Source: CG2-30-68-42 sp037440385 (lineage in GTDB: Bacteria > Pseudomonadota > Gammaproteobacteria > Burkholderiales > Rhodocyclaceae). Taken from it: a stretch of DNA of 24,017 nt. How positions within the stretch are numbered: position 1 is the first letter of the stretch; every line of letters starts with the position of its first letter. The notes beneath the pieces are model-generated. The model made no database searches, was not told the origin of the DNA, and saw only the letters and a list, made by a program, of their open reading frames with translations. Below, one piece after another: positions 1 to 7,265 of the stretch. The translations under genes were made by a program, and so were the position numbers. The DNA lies in NCBI GenBank assembly GCA_037440385.1, contig JBBIUI010000034.1, positions 1 through 24,017 on the forward strand, given 5' to 3'.

Positions 1-1
1 C

Positions 2-97
2 TTGATTGACGCGCACGCAGTCGGCGAAATCTGCAGGCGCCGCGGTGTGGCCTTTCTCCTGGACGCCTCCCAGACGGCGGGCGCGGTCGGCATCGAC
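2..97 (+). other. Class V aminotransferase/cysteine desulfurase-like fragment fused in frame to rpiA
   Basis: The first ~30 codons read as an AVGEICRRRGVAFLLDASQT-type segment. This is the helix, strand and Asp-Ala-Ser/Ala-Gln-Thr motif that precedes the PLP-lysine region in class V aminotransferases of the cysteine desulfurase family; the Asp contacts the PLP ring in that family. RpiA has nothing like it at this position. The switch to RpiA falls around bases 86-100, inside an Ile-Asp-Val stretch that both families could encode, so a short shared sequence may have allowed the join. Because it sits at the extreme window edge, assembly chimerism is the leading explanation. A recombination event is the alternative. 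Confidence 0.6.
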
Positions 98-580
98 GTG
101 CTCGATCTGAACGAGGTCGCCTCGCTTTCCGTCTACGTGGATGGGGCCGACGAGGTGACGGCGCGGCTCGCGATGATCAAGGGTGGCGGCGGGGCGCTCA
201 CGCGCGAGAAGATCGTCGCGGCGGTGGCGCGGAAGTTCGTCTGCATCTGCGACCAGTCGAAGCTGGTCGAGCGTCTGGGAAAGTTTCCGCTGCCGGTCGA
301 GGTGATCCCGATGGCGCGCGCGCAGGTCGCCCGCGAGCTGGCGAAACTGGGCGGAGAGCCGGTGCTGCGCGCGGGCTTCACGACCGACAACGGCAACGTG
401 ATCCTGGATGTCCGGGGACTGGAGATCGACGACCCGGTCGCGCTGGAGACCGCGATCAACGACATCGTCGGCGTGGTCACCAACGGGCTGTTTGCGCGCC
501 GCGGTGCGGACGTGCTGCTGCTCGGCGCACCCGATCGGGTGCGGGTGATGCGCGCGCCCGGCGCAACGAAACCGTCATGA
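2..580 (+). CDS. rpiA: Ribose-5-phosphate isomerase A, C-terminal two thirds, with a foreign 5' end
   Basis: RpiA interconverts ribose 5-phosphate and ribulose 5-phosphate in the pentose phosphate and Calvin pathways. From about codon 31 the protein follows RpiA closely: LDLNEV at 34-39, the DGADE active-site motif at 47-51, KGGGG at 60-64, TREK at 67-70, the GKFPLPVEVIPMA segment, and TDNGNVILD. These correspond to about residue 66 onward of E. coli RpiA, including its Asp81, Asp84, Lys94 and Glu103. The N-terminal phosphate-binding GTGST loop is absent. In its place codons 1-30 resemble a class V aminotransferase (separate entry). The frame is open to the window edge, and the TTG at base 2 is unlikely to be a true start. 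The stop is at 578-580, and phoU begins 46 bases later on the same strand. RpiA identity of the 3' part is secure. Whether this copy makes a working enzyme is doubtful. Confidence 0.85.
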   Translation: MIDAHAVGEICRRRGVAFLLDASQTAGAVGIDVLDLNEVASLSVYVDGADEVTARLAMIKGGGGALTREKIVAAVARKFVCICDQSKLVERLGKFPLPVEVIPMARAQVARELAKLGGEPVLRAGFTTDNGNVILDVRGLEIDDPVALETAINDIVGVVTNGLFARRGADVLLLGAPDRVRVMRAPGATKPS

Positions 581-626
581 TCGCGCGCTACGATGCCCGC
601 TGCGGGAGTGGTCCGGAGACGATGCG

Positions 627-1328
627 ATGAGCGAACACACGTTGAGGCAGTTCGATGCCGAGCTCGAGGACATCCGCAGCCGGGTGCTGCAGATGGGCGG
701 ACTGGTCGAGCAGCAGATCGTCAAGGCGATGGCCGGGCTGACCGAGGCCGACGTGGTGCTGCTCGAGCAGGTGATCGCGGACGACACTCGGGTCAATGCC
801 GCAGAAGTCGATCTCGACGAGACCTGCAGCCACATCATCGCGCGGCGCCAGCCGGCCGCGGTCGACCTGCGCATGATCATGACGGTGATCAAGACGATCA
901 CCGATCTGGAGCGCATCGGCGACGAGGCGAAGAAGATCGCGAAGATGGCGCGCAAGATCCATACGGCCGAATCCGCCTTCGTGCCGCGCATCGAGTTGCG
1001 GCACGAGGCGGACCTGGCGGTGGCCATGCTGCGCCAGGCCCTCGATGCGTTCGCGCGGCTCGACGTCGGCGCCGCGGCCGATGTCGTGCGTCAGGACCGG
1101 CAGGTCGATGCCGAATTCAAGGGCATCATGCGCCAGCTCATCACCTTCATGATGGAAGACCCGCGCACGATCTCGCGCGGACTGGAGATCGTCTTCATCG
1201 CCAAGGCGATCGAGCGCGTGGGCGACCATGCCAAGAACATCTCGGAGTACGTCGTCTATCTGGTCAAGGGGCGCGACGTGCGCCACATCGGTCTGGCGGA
1301 GATCGAGAAGGAAGTCCGGGCGCCCTGA
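627..1328 (+). CDS. phoU: Phosphate-specific transport system accessory protein PhoU
   Basis: PhoU is a cytoplasmic negative regulator that links the Pst phosphate transporter to the PhoR/PhoB two-component system and affects polyphosphate levels. The 233-residue product has the family's length and its two all-helical repeats. Each repeat carries the conserved metal-binding signature: E-R-I-G-D at about 95-99 followed by EAKKIAK, and E-R-V-G-D at about 196-200 followed by HAKNISEY. The ATG at 627 is preceded by GGAG at a suitable distance. It lies 46 bases after the rpiA stop on the same strand and is convergent with yggX, with only 12 bases between the stops. No pst or phoBR genes are in view, so its partners must be encoded elsewhere. 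Identity is clear; its effect on gene expression here is inferred from the family. Confidence 0.95.
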   Translation: MSEHTLRQFDAELEDIRSRVLQMGGLVEQQIVKAMAGLTEADVVLLEQVIADDTRVNAAEVDLDETCSHIIARRQPAAVDLRMIMTVIKTITDLERIGDEAKKIAKMARKIHTAESAFVPRIELRHEADLAVAMLRQALDAFARLDVGAAADVVRQDRQVDAEFKGIMRQLITFMMEDPRTISRGLEIVFIAKAIERVGDHAKNISEYVVYLVKGRDVRHIGLAEIEKEVRAP

Positions 1329-1340
1329 GCCGGACGCCTG

Positions 1341-1613
1341 TCAGGATCTTGGCGGGACGTAGCCGGCCACGTCGTCCGCGCCGCTGCCGAAGAAGTGTTT
1401 CTCCATCTGCTCGGCGAGGTAGCTGCGCGCGCGGGCGTCGGCCATGTTCAGGCGGTTCTCGTTGATCAGCATCGTCTGGAAGCGCAGCCACTGCTGCCAG
1501 GCTTCCTTCGAGACGTTCTCGTAGATCCGCTTGCCCATCGGGCCGGGAATGGGCGGAAAATCGAGGCCTTCCGCTTCGCGCCCGAGCTTGATGCACTTGA
1601 TCATCCTCGCCAT
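1341..1613 (-). CDS. yggX: YggX family Fe(2+)-trafficking / oxidative damage protection protein
   Basis: This 90-residue protein matches YggX in length and throughout its sequence. It has the N-terminal MxRxIxCxKL signature with the conserved cysteine at residue 7, the DFPPIPGP segment, GKRIYENVSKEAWQQW, and the LINENRLN block. YggX proteins bind or move ferrous iron and protect iron-sulfur clusters against oxidative damage. The ATG at 1613 is chosen because it starts the conserved region and has a purine-rich AAAGGA/GGAAG stretch just upstream. A reading frame continues upstream to 1757 but is low-complexity and not family-like. It lies 73 bases downstream of the diguanylate cyclase gene on the same strand. 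A TAGAAT hexamer in that gap suggests it can also be transcribed on its own. Confidence 0.95.
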   Translation of the reverse strand: MARMIKCIKLGREAEGLDFPPIPGPMGKRIYENVSKEAWQQWLRFQTMLINENRLNMADARARSYLAEQMEKHFFGSGADDVAGYVPPRS

Positions 1614-1669
1614 CTTCCGATCCTTTCGCTGACCCGCCTGCGGCACGACGCCGCGCCGCCCGAGCCGGG

Positions 1670-1675
1670 ATTCTA
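1670..1675 (-). promoter_or_regulatory. Candidate -10 element for yggX
   Basis: On the minus strand the hexamer TAGAAT (5 of 6 matches to the sigma-70 -10 consensus) lies 57 bases upstream of the yggX ATG, in an otherwise very GC-rich gap. No convincing -35 hexamer is visible at 16-18 bases, so this is a tentative call. Confidence 0.3.
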
Positions 1676-1686
1676 GCGAAAAAAGC

Positions 1687-3051
1687 TCACGGTCTGGCGG
1701 TGGCGGCGGGTTCGTCGTAGACGCGCCAGGTGTTCTTGCCCTGCGCCTTGGCCTCATACATCGCCTGGTCGCCGCGCGCGACGAGCTCCGCGGCGCTGCC
1801 GGCGTGGGTCGGATAGATCGCTATGCCGAGGCTGGCCGTGATGCCGCTCGGCTGGCCCTCGAACTGCAGCGGCAGATGGGCGATCTTGTTGCAGATGCGC
1901 CGCGCCAGCTTGATCAGGTTCTCCTCGCCGACGTCCGGCGCGAGGATGGAGAACTCGTCGCCGCCGACGCGAAAGAACATCTCGTTGCGCCGGATCACCG
2001 CGCCGACCTGGCGTGCGATGCTCGTCAGCACCTCGTCGCCGGCCTGGTGGCCGAACCGGTCGTTGATCGGCTTGAAGCCATCGAGATCGAACGCGAGCAG
2101 CCCGAGCGGCGAGCCGCGGCGCGTCGCGTCCGCGATCATGCGGTCGAGTTCCTCGAGGAACCGGCGGCGGTTGTACAGATGGGTGAGCGGATCGCGCTCG
2201 GCCAGTTCGACGAGCCTCGCCTCGATCCGTTTGCGCTCGGTGATGTCCTCGAACACCCAGATGCGCCCGATGATCTCGCCGCGCGTGCCGCCGGGCACCG
2301 GCGTGGACAGGTCGCGTATCGTGCGGCCGTCGGCGAGCTCGCATTCGTAGGGCTCGGTGAGCCCTCGCGCGGTGAGCGAACCGCGGATGTGCCTGCGGTA
2401 GCCTGCGTCGTCGACGCGAAGCGCCGCGGTCTTCTCGAGCAGCACGGCGTCACGTGTGCCGTTGAGCTTTTCGGAGTCGGGCAGCCCCCAGATGCGCTGG
2501 AACGGCCTGTTGCAGAACAGCACGCGGTGATCGTTGTCCATGAACAGCACGCCGACCTCCATGACGTTGAGCAGCGCCTCCAGCCGCGCCCGTTCCTCGT
2601 TGCTCCGGTTCAGGAAGTGGTCCTGCAGCGCCCGCGTGCGCCGCAGTTCCGCGACGGTGTCGAGCAGCTGCAGCTCGGCTTCCTTGCGGCTCTGGACCTC
2701 GATCGCGGACAGCCGCATGCCTGCGGTGCCCGAACCGTCGTGCAGCGTGCGCCAGAACATCGCCACCCAGACCAGGCTTCCGTCCTTGCGGCGCAGTCTG
2801 ACCTCGGCGCTACCCGCACCGGCGCCGCTCCTGGCCTTGCGCGCGAGTTCCACGACATAGCCGCGGTCCTTCTCGTAGATCAGCATCTGCGCAAGGTCCG
2901 CGCTGTGCAGGCACTCGGCCGCCGTGTAGCCGGTCACCCGCTCCAGGGACCGGTTGACCCACTGCAGGCGGCCCTGCGTGTCGAACCACGCCTCGATGCC
3001 GTAGGCGGTCTCGGCGATCGTCCTGAAATCCGGCTCGTGCGCGCTCGCCAT
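1687..3051 (-). CDS. PAS-PAS-GGDEF diguanylate cyclase
   Basis: The 454-residue product should make cyclic di-GMP from two GTP in response to a signal sensed by PAS domains. It has a first PAS domain at about 10-115 (with an RRKDGSLVW-type PAC segment), a short coiled linker, and a second PAS domain at about 145-270. An ERDPLTHLYNRR entry into the GGDEF domain follows at about 280-445, and the catalytic motif GGDEF is intact at 363-367. The residues at the inhibitory-site position read R-R-N-E instead of RxxD, so product inhibition may be weakened. No signal peptide or membrane segment is visible, so it is probably cytoplasmic. The ATG at 3051 is 2 bases after the argA stop, and an in-frame GTG overlaps that stop as GTGA, so it is translationally coupled to argA. 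No EAL domain is present. The sensed signal is unknown. Confidence 0.92.
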   Translation of the reverse strand: MASAHEPDFRTIAETAYGIEAWFDTQGRLQWVNRSLERVTGYTAAECLHSADLAQMLIYEKDRGYVVELARKARSGAGAGSAEVRLRRKDGSLVWVAMFWRTLHDGSGTAGMRLSAIEVQSRKEAELQLLDTVAELRRTRALQDHFLNRSNEERARLEALLNVMEVGVLFMDNDHRVLFCNRPFQRIWGLPDSEKLNGTRDAVLLEKTAALRVDDAGYRRHIRGSLTARGLTEPYECELADGRTIRDLSTPVPGGTRGEIIGRIWVFEDITERKRIEARLVELAERDPLTHLYNRRRFLEELDRMIADATRRGSPLGLLAFDLDGFKPINDRFGHQAGDEVLTSIARQVGAVIRRNEMFFRVGGDEFSILAPDVGEENLIKLARRICNKIAHLPLQFEGQPSGITASLGIAIYPTHAGSAAELVARGDQAMYEAKAQGKNTWRVYDEPAATARP

Positions 3052-3053
3052 GC

Positions 3054-4436
3054 TCACCGGAGCTTCTTGATCAGCACCTTGGAGCGGCGCTGGTAGTTGT
3101 ACAGCTCGCGCTTGCTGGCGGGCAGCGCCTCGACGCCGGCTTCGAGGAAGCCGCGCTCGACGAACCAGTGCGCCGTGCGCGTGGTCAGCACGAACAGCCG
3201 ATCGAGTCCCGCGCGCCGTGCGCGCTCCTCCATGTAGTGCAGCAGCTGCTCGCCGTGCCCGCTTCGGCGGAAGCCGGGCAGCACGGCGAGGCAGGCGAGC
3301 TCCGCCGAGGATTCGTCGCTGAACGGGTACAGCGCCGCGCAGCCGAGCACGACGCCGTCGTGCTCGAGCACGGAAAAACGCCCGATCTCCATCTCGAGCA
3401 GTTCGCGCCCGCGGCGCACGAGCGTGCCGTCGTCTTCGAGCGGCGCGATGATGCCGACGATCGCCCCGACGTCTTCGGGCAGCGCCTCGCGCAGCCTCGC
3501 GAGCGGATCGCGCGTGACGACGGTACCGACTCCGCCGTGCGTGAAGAACTCGAGCAGCAGTCCGCCGTCGGCGCTGCGCTCGATCAGGTGGGCGCGCCCG
3601 ACCCCGTCGCGGCACGCGCGCGCGCAGCACGGCAGGTACAGCGAGATGTCCTCGGACAGCTCCCGGCGCGAGCGCAGCAGCTCGTCGGCCTGTTCGGCGG
3701 TCAGCGCGCCGATCCGCGTGCCCTCGGCATCGGTGATGCCTGGGGCATCGTACAGATAGACCAGTTTGTCGGCCTTCAGCGCCACGGCGACCGCTGCCGC
3801 CACTTCCTCCATGCTCAGGTTGAACACCTCTCCGGATGGGGAGAATCCGAGCGGGGAGATCAGCACGACGTTTTCCTGGTCGAGGTCCGCAGCGATCTCC
3901 GAGGCGATCACCTTGCGTACCGCCCCGGTGTACTGGTAATCGACGCCCTCGACGACGCCGATCGGCCTGGCGACGATGAAGTTTCCGCCGGTCACGCGCA
4001 TGTAGGCGCCTGCCATCGGTGTGTTGGGCAGGCCCTGCGAGAGCAGCGCTTCGAGTTCGAGCCGCGCGACGCTGGTGGCCGACTTGACGCACTCGAGCGC
4101 GTCGGCGTCGGTGATGCGCAGCCCGCGGTAGAAACGCGCGGTTTGCGCGCGGCGCGCCATCTCCGCGTCGATCTGCGGGCGGGCGCCATGCACCAGCACC
4201 AGGCGGATACCGAGCGCCGCGAGCAGGTTGCAATCGCAGGCGAAGGCATTGGCCTGCACCGCGTCGCGCAGCAGTTCGCCGCCGAAGCCGATCACGAAGG
4301 TGCGACCGCCGAACGCGTGAATGTAGGGTGCGGCAGCGCGCATCCAGGAGACGAACCGGCCGCTCGCCTCGTTCGCACCGCTCGCCGCCGCGGCCGCCTC
4401 GGGCAGCCGCGGCGGACAATCAGACCCGTCGTTCAA
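3054..4436 (-). CDS. argA: Amino-acid N-acetyltransferase (N-acetylglutamate synthase)
   Basis: ArgA catalyses the first step of arginine synthesis, acetyl-CoA plus glutamate to N-acetylglutamate, and is normally feedback-inhibited by arginine. The N-terminal amino-acid-kinase-like domain (about 20-300) shows AAPYIHAFGGRTFVIGFGG and the VHGARPQID motif. The C-terminal GNAT domain (about 310-455) shows VRRGRELLEMEI, a CAALYPF strand, AVLPGFRRSGHGEQLL and a LYNYQRRSKVL tail like E. coli ArgA. I chose the TTG at 4436 because GAGGGAG precedes it by 7 bases and it overlaps the pap stop as TTGA. It gives 460 residues, near the usual ~440. A GTG at 4463 would add 9 residues, while an in-frame ATG at residue 32 of this version (at 4343) would cut into the conserved start. 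It is the third gene of the rsmE-pap-argA-cyclase unit. Confidence 0.93.
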   Translation of the reverse strand: MNDGSDCPPRLPEAAAAASGANEASGRFVSWMRAAAPYIHAFGGRTFVIGFGGELLRDAVQANAFACDCNLLAALGIRLVLVHGARPQIDAEMARRAQTARFYRGLRITDADALECVKSATSVARLELEALLSQGLPNTPMAGAYMRVTGGNFIVARPIGVVEGVDYQYTGAVRKVIASEIAADLDQENVVLISPLGFSPSGEVFNLSMEEVAAAVAVALKADKLVYLYDAPGITDAEGTRIGALTAEQADELLRSRRELSEDISLYLPCCARACRDGVGRAHLIERSADGGLLLEFFTHGGVGTVVTRDPLARLREALPEDVGAIVGIIAPLEDDGTLVRRGRELLEMEIGRFSVLEHDGVVLGCAALYPFSDESSAELACLAVLPGFRRSGHGEQLLHYMEERARRAGLDRLFVLTTRTAHWFVERGFLEAGVEALPASKRELYNYQRRSKVLIKKLR

Positions 4437-5917
4437 TCGAGCGCTCCCTCGATCCGCTCGCACAGCGTCTTCAGAACCTTGATGCGCGCATAGTACTTGT
4501 TATCGGCTTCGACGAGCGTCCACGGCGCGATCTCGGTACTGGTGCGATCGACCATGTCGCAGACCGCGCGCTCGTATTGTGCCCACTTCTTCCGGTTGCG
4601 CCAGTCCTCGGGCGTGATCTTGAAGCGCTTGAAGCGGGCCTTTTCCCGTTCCTTGAACCGGGCGAGCTGCTCGTCCTGGCTGATCGCGAGCCAGAACTTG
4701 ACGAGCACGATGCCGTGGCGCACCAGCTGGTCCTCGAAATCGTTGATCTCGGCATAGCCGCGCATCCAGTCCGCTTCCGCGCAGTAGCCCTCGACGCGCT
4801 CGACCAGCACGCGCCCGTACCAGGAGCGATCGAAGATCGTCACGCGGCCGCGCCGCGGCAGGTGGCGCCAGAATCGCCACAGATAGGGCTGTGCGCGTTC
4901 CTCCTCGGTCGGCGCGGCGATCGGGATGATGTCGTACTGCCGCGCATCGAGGGCGCCGGTGATCCGCCGGATCGTGCCCCCCTTGCCTGCCGCATCCATG
5001 CCCTCGAACACCACGACCAGTGCGCGTTTCCGGAAGACCGCCCTGCGCGTGAGCAGCGCGAGCCTGCCCTGCTCGCGTTCGAGCCGCGCAGCGAATTCCT
5101 TGCCGGACAGCCGCTGGCGCAACACCAGCGTGTTGAGCAGATCGCGCTCGTCGCTCGCCGGCGGCAGGGGCGCGGCGCTGACACGCGCTCGCCATCCCCT
5201 GGCCTCCTGTTCCTGGCGCTTGCGCATCGCAGCGAGAAGCACCCGTCCGGCCGTGACGTAGCGATAGCGTTCGTCGCCGCCCTCGATCACCATCCACGGT
5301 GCCTTGCCGGTGCTGGTGTGGCGCAGCACGTGCTCGGATACCCTGTGGTAGCGCTCGTAGCGCTTGAAGTGATCCCAATCCGCCGCGGTCACCCGCCAAC
5401 GGGTCTTGCGATCGCGTTCGAGCGCCTTGAGCCGACTGCGCTGTGCGTCGCGCGAGAGGTGGAACCACAGCTTGACGATCAGCGCGCCTTCCTGCGTGAG
5501 CATCTCCTCGAAGCGGTTGATCCGCTCGAGCCGCTGATCGAGCTGGGAATCGTCGCAGCGCCGCTCGACGCGCTCGACGATGGGCTCCGTGTACCAGTTA
5601 CCGAACAGGATGCCGATCTTTCCCCTGGGCGGCAGCGCGCGCCAGTAGCGCCACATCGGCGGGCGGTCGCTTTCCTCGTCGGACGGCGCGCCGAATGCGT
5701 GCGTGTGGATGTGACGCGGGTCCATCCAGGCGTTGAGGACATTGACGGTCTCGCCCTTGCCCGCTCCGTCCACGCCATTGACGAGCACGATGACGGCATA
5801 TCTGCCGAGCTGCGCCAGATCGAACTGGGCATCGAGCAGATCGGCGCGCAGCCGCGGCACGATGCGCTCGTATCTCGCTTTGTCGATCGTGTGTCCCAGC
5901 TCCGCCGATTCGAACAT
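4433..5917 (-). CDS. pap: Polyphosphate:AMP phosphotransferase, two-domain PPK2 family
   Basis: Class II PPK2 enzymes transfer phosphate from polyphosphate to AMP, giving ADP. The 494-residue protein is two tandem P-loop kinase domains. The N-terminal copy (about 10-240) has GVDGAGKGE at 48-56. The C-terminal copy (about 265-490) has GMDAAGKGG with its lysine at 312, a DRSWYGRVLVERVEGY Walker-B/lid region and a DRTSTEIAPWTLVEADNKYYAR end. In the N-terminal copy the equivalent of DRSWY reads GNWYTEP and lacks the aspartate, so the C-terminal domain is probably the catalytic one. The ATG at 5917 follows GGAG by 9 bases and lies 16 bases after the rsmE stop. The stop overlaps the likely argA start. 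With phoU and psiE it is one of three phosphate or polyphosphate genes in the window. Confidence 0.93.
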   Translation of the reverse strand: MFESAELGHTIDKARYERIVPRLRADLLDAQFDLAQLGRYAVIVLVNGVDGAGKGETVNVLNAWMDPRHIHTHAFGAPSDEESDRPPMWRYWRALPPRGKIGILFGNWYTEPIVERVERRCDDSQLDQRLERINRFEEMLTQEGALIVKLWFHLSRDAQRSRLKALERDRKTRWRVTAADWDHFKRYERYHRVSEHVLRHTSTGKAPWMVIEGGDERYRYVTAGRVLLAAMRKRQEQEARGWRARVSAAPLPPASDERDLLNTLVLRQRLSGKEFAARLEREQGRLALLTRRAVFRKRALVVVFEGMDAAGKGGTIRRITGALDARQYDIIPIAAPTEEERAQPYLWRFWRHLPRRGRVTIFDRSWYGRVLVERVEGYCAEADWMRGYAEINDFEDQLVRHGIVLVKFWLAISQDEQLARFKEREKARFKRFKITPEDWRNRKKWAQYERAVCDMVDRTSTEIAPWTLVEADNKYYARIKVLKTLCERIEGALD

Positions 5918-5933
5918 GGCTACGCTCCAGCCT

Positions 5934-6665
5934 TCAGTAGTCGCCCCAGCGCGCGAGCAGCGCCGCACTGGCTGCCAGCCCCGCGGTTTCCGCGCGCAGC
6001 ACCCGTGCGCCCAGACGCACGCCGAGGAAACCGCAGGCCAGCGCGGCCAGGCGCTCCTCGTCCGTGAATCCGCCCTCCGGGCCCGCGAGCAGCACGACTC
6101 CCGGCGGCGGTCCCGGCTCCAGCGCCGCGAGCCCCGAGGCCGCCTGCGGATCGAGCAGCACGCGCGCCTGGCTCGCCTGCGCCGATTCTGCCAGGAACCG
6201 CCGCAGTCCGATCACCGGCCCGATCTCCGGCAGGCGGTTGCGCCCGCACTGCTCGCAGGCGTTCTCGACGATCTGCCGCCAGTGCCGCTGTCGCCGTGCG
6301 GCGCGCTCCTCGCTCAGCCGAACGACACAGCGTTCGGATTGCAGCGGAACGATGCGCGCCACTCCCAGCTCGACCGCCTTGCCGACCAGCCAGTCCATGC
6401 GCTCGCCGGAGGCGACGGACTGCGCGAGCACGATCTCGAGCGGCGCCTCGCGCTCGACGGCGCTGTGCGCGAGCACGCGCACGCGAACCTGCGCGCCTCG
6501 AAATTCGATTTTTCCCGCATATTGTCCGCCGCGTCCATCGAACAGCACGACGTCATCGCCCGGCTCCAGCCGGAGCACCCGTTTGGCATGGTGCGCGGAT
6601 GTCTCCGGCAGCGTGCCGAGCGCGCCGAGCGCGAGCGGAGGCGGGCAGAAAAAGCGCGGCACCAT
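5934..6665 (-). CDS. rsmE: 16S rRNA (uracil-1498-N3)-methyltransferase
   Basis: RsmE methylates N3 of U1498 in 16S rRNA of the 30S subunit using S-adenosylmethionine. The 243-residue product fits the family length. A PUA-like RNA-binding domain occupies about 1-70 (HHAKRVLRLEPGD, LFDGRGGQY). It is followed by a SPOUT/trefoil-knot domain with KAVELGVARIVPLQSER, an ENACEQCGR motif, the SAM-binding GPEGGF at 195-200 and LRAETA at 223-228. The ATG at 6665 begins the family-like sequence. No Shine-Dalgarno is visible before it, and a perfect TATAAT lies 6 bases upstream, which points to a leaderless message. It leads the minus-strand unit continuing into pap, argA and the diguanylate cyclase. It diverges from the thioredoxin-fold gene at 6711. 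Confidence 0.96.
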   Translation of the reverse strand: MVPRFFCPPPLALGALGTLPETSAHHAKRVLRLEPGDDVVLFDGRGGQYAGKIEFRGAQVRVRVLAHSAVEREAPLEIVLAQSVASGERMDWLVGKAVELGVARIVPLQSERCVVRLSEERAARRQRHWRQIVENACEQCGRNRLPEIGPVIGLRRFLAESAQASQARVLLDPQAASGLAALEPGPPPGVVLLAGPEGGFTDEERLAALACGFLGVRLGARVLRAETAGLAASAALLARWGDY

Positions 6666-6670
6666 GCTGC

Positions 6671-6677
6671 TATTATA
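6671..6677. promoter_or_regulatory. Symmetric -10 element shared by rsmE and the thioredoxin-fold gene
   Basis: The heptamer TATTATA reads as TATAAT (6 of 6) on the minus strand at 6677-6672 and as TATTAT (5 of 6) on the plus strand at 6671-6676. Transcription to the left would start about at the rsmE ATG. Transcription to the right would start near 6683, 28 bases before the thioredoxin-fold ATG. I see no strong -35 on either side. It is the only AT-rich stretch in this GC-rich divergent spacer. Confidence 0.5.
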
Positions 6678-6710
6678 GGGGCCGTCTCCACGGTCACCGG
6701 ACGACACGCG

Positions 6711-7265
6711 ATGGTGAGCCTCACGACCCCCGTCTGCAATTTCGGCTGGAAGGCGCCGGATTTCCGGCTCAAGGGCACCGACGGCCGCTACTACGGCCTG
6801 CACGACGTCGCAGGTCCGAACGGCACGCTGGTGATGTTCCTGTGCAACCACTGTCCCTACGTCAGGGCGGTGATCGATCGCATCGTGCGCGACTGCGACG
6901 AGCTCAAGGCGCATGGCATCGGCGCGATCGCGATCCTGTCCAACGATCCGTCCGAATATCCGGAGGATACTTTCGAGAACATGGTGCGTTTCGCACGCGA
7001 GCATGCGTTCGGGTTCCCGTACGTCGTCGACGAGACGCAGGAGGTCGCCAGGAGCTACGGCGCCGTGTGCACGCCGGACTTCTTCGGGTTCAATGCGCGC
7101 CTCGAACTGCAGTATCGCGGCCGGCTCGACGCGTCCCGGCGCGAGCCGGTACCGGACGCGCGGCGCGAACTGTTCGAGGCGATGTGCCGGATTGCGGCCA
7201 CCGGCGAGGGTCCGAGCGAGCAGACGCCCAGTATCGGCTGCTCGATCAAGTGGAGGTCGCAGTAG
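6711..7265 (+). CDS. Thioredoxin-fold (AhpC/TSA-like) protein
   Basis: The 184-residue protein has the redoxin pattern: an N-terminal GWKAPDFRLKGTDG strand entry, then the redox motif C45-N-H-C48 followed by Pro-Tyr-Val. It also has an ILSNDPSEYPEDTFENM loop, a CTPDFFGF segment with the cis-proline context of thioredoxin folds, and a conserved-looking IGCSIKW tail. Such proteins are annotated as thiol-disulfide oxidoreductases or peroxiredoxin-like proteins. The substrate is unknown. No signal peptide is visible, so it is probably cytoplasmic. The ATG at 6711 begins the conserved part and has only a weak ribosome-binding site. It diverges from rsmE, and its last 20 bases overlap the 3' end of cbbR on the opposite strand. 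Confidence 0.88.
   Translation: MVSLTTPVCNFGWKAPDFRLKGTDGRYYGLHDVAGPNGTLVMFLCNHCPYVRAVIDRIVRDCDELKAHGIGAIAILSNDPSEYPEDTFENMVRFAREHAFGFPYVVDETQEVARSYGAVCTPDFFGFNARLELQYRGRLDASRREPVPDARRELFEAMCRIAATGEGPSEQTPSIGCSIKWRSQ

Noticed and set aside
1329..1340. Bidirectional terminator between phoU and yggX
   Set aside because: Only a 5-base CCTGA/TCAGG dyad is present and no T-run; too weak to call.
1687..4419. A 910-codon minus-strand frame that looks like a fusion protein
   Set aside because: Its first ~456 codons are an out-of-frame shadow of argA with Arg/Ala-rich sequence; only the part from 3051 down is the real cyclase.
4328..6067. A 579-codon plus-strand frame opposite argA and pap
   Set aside because: It is an antisense shadow of two well-supported genes, with no domain pattern or ribosome-binding site.
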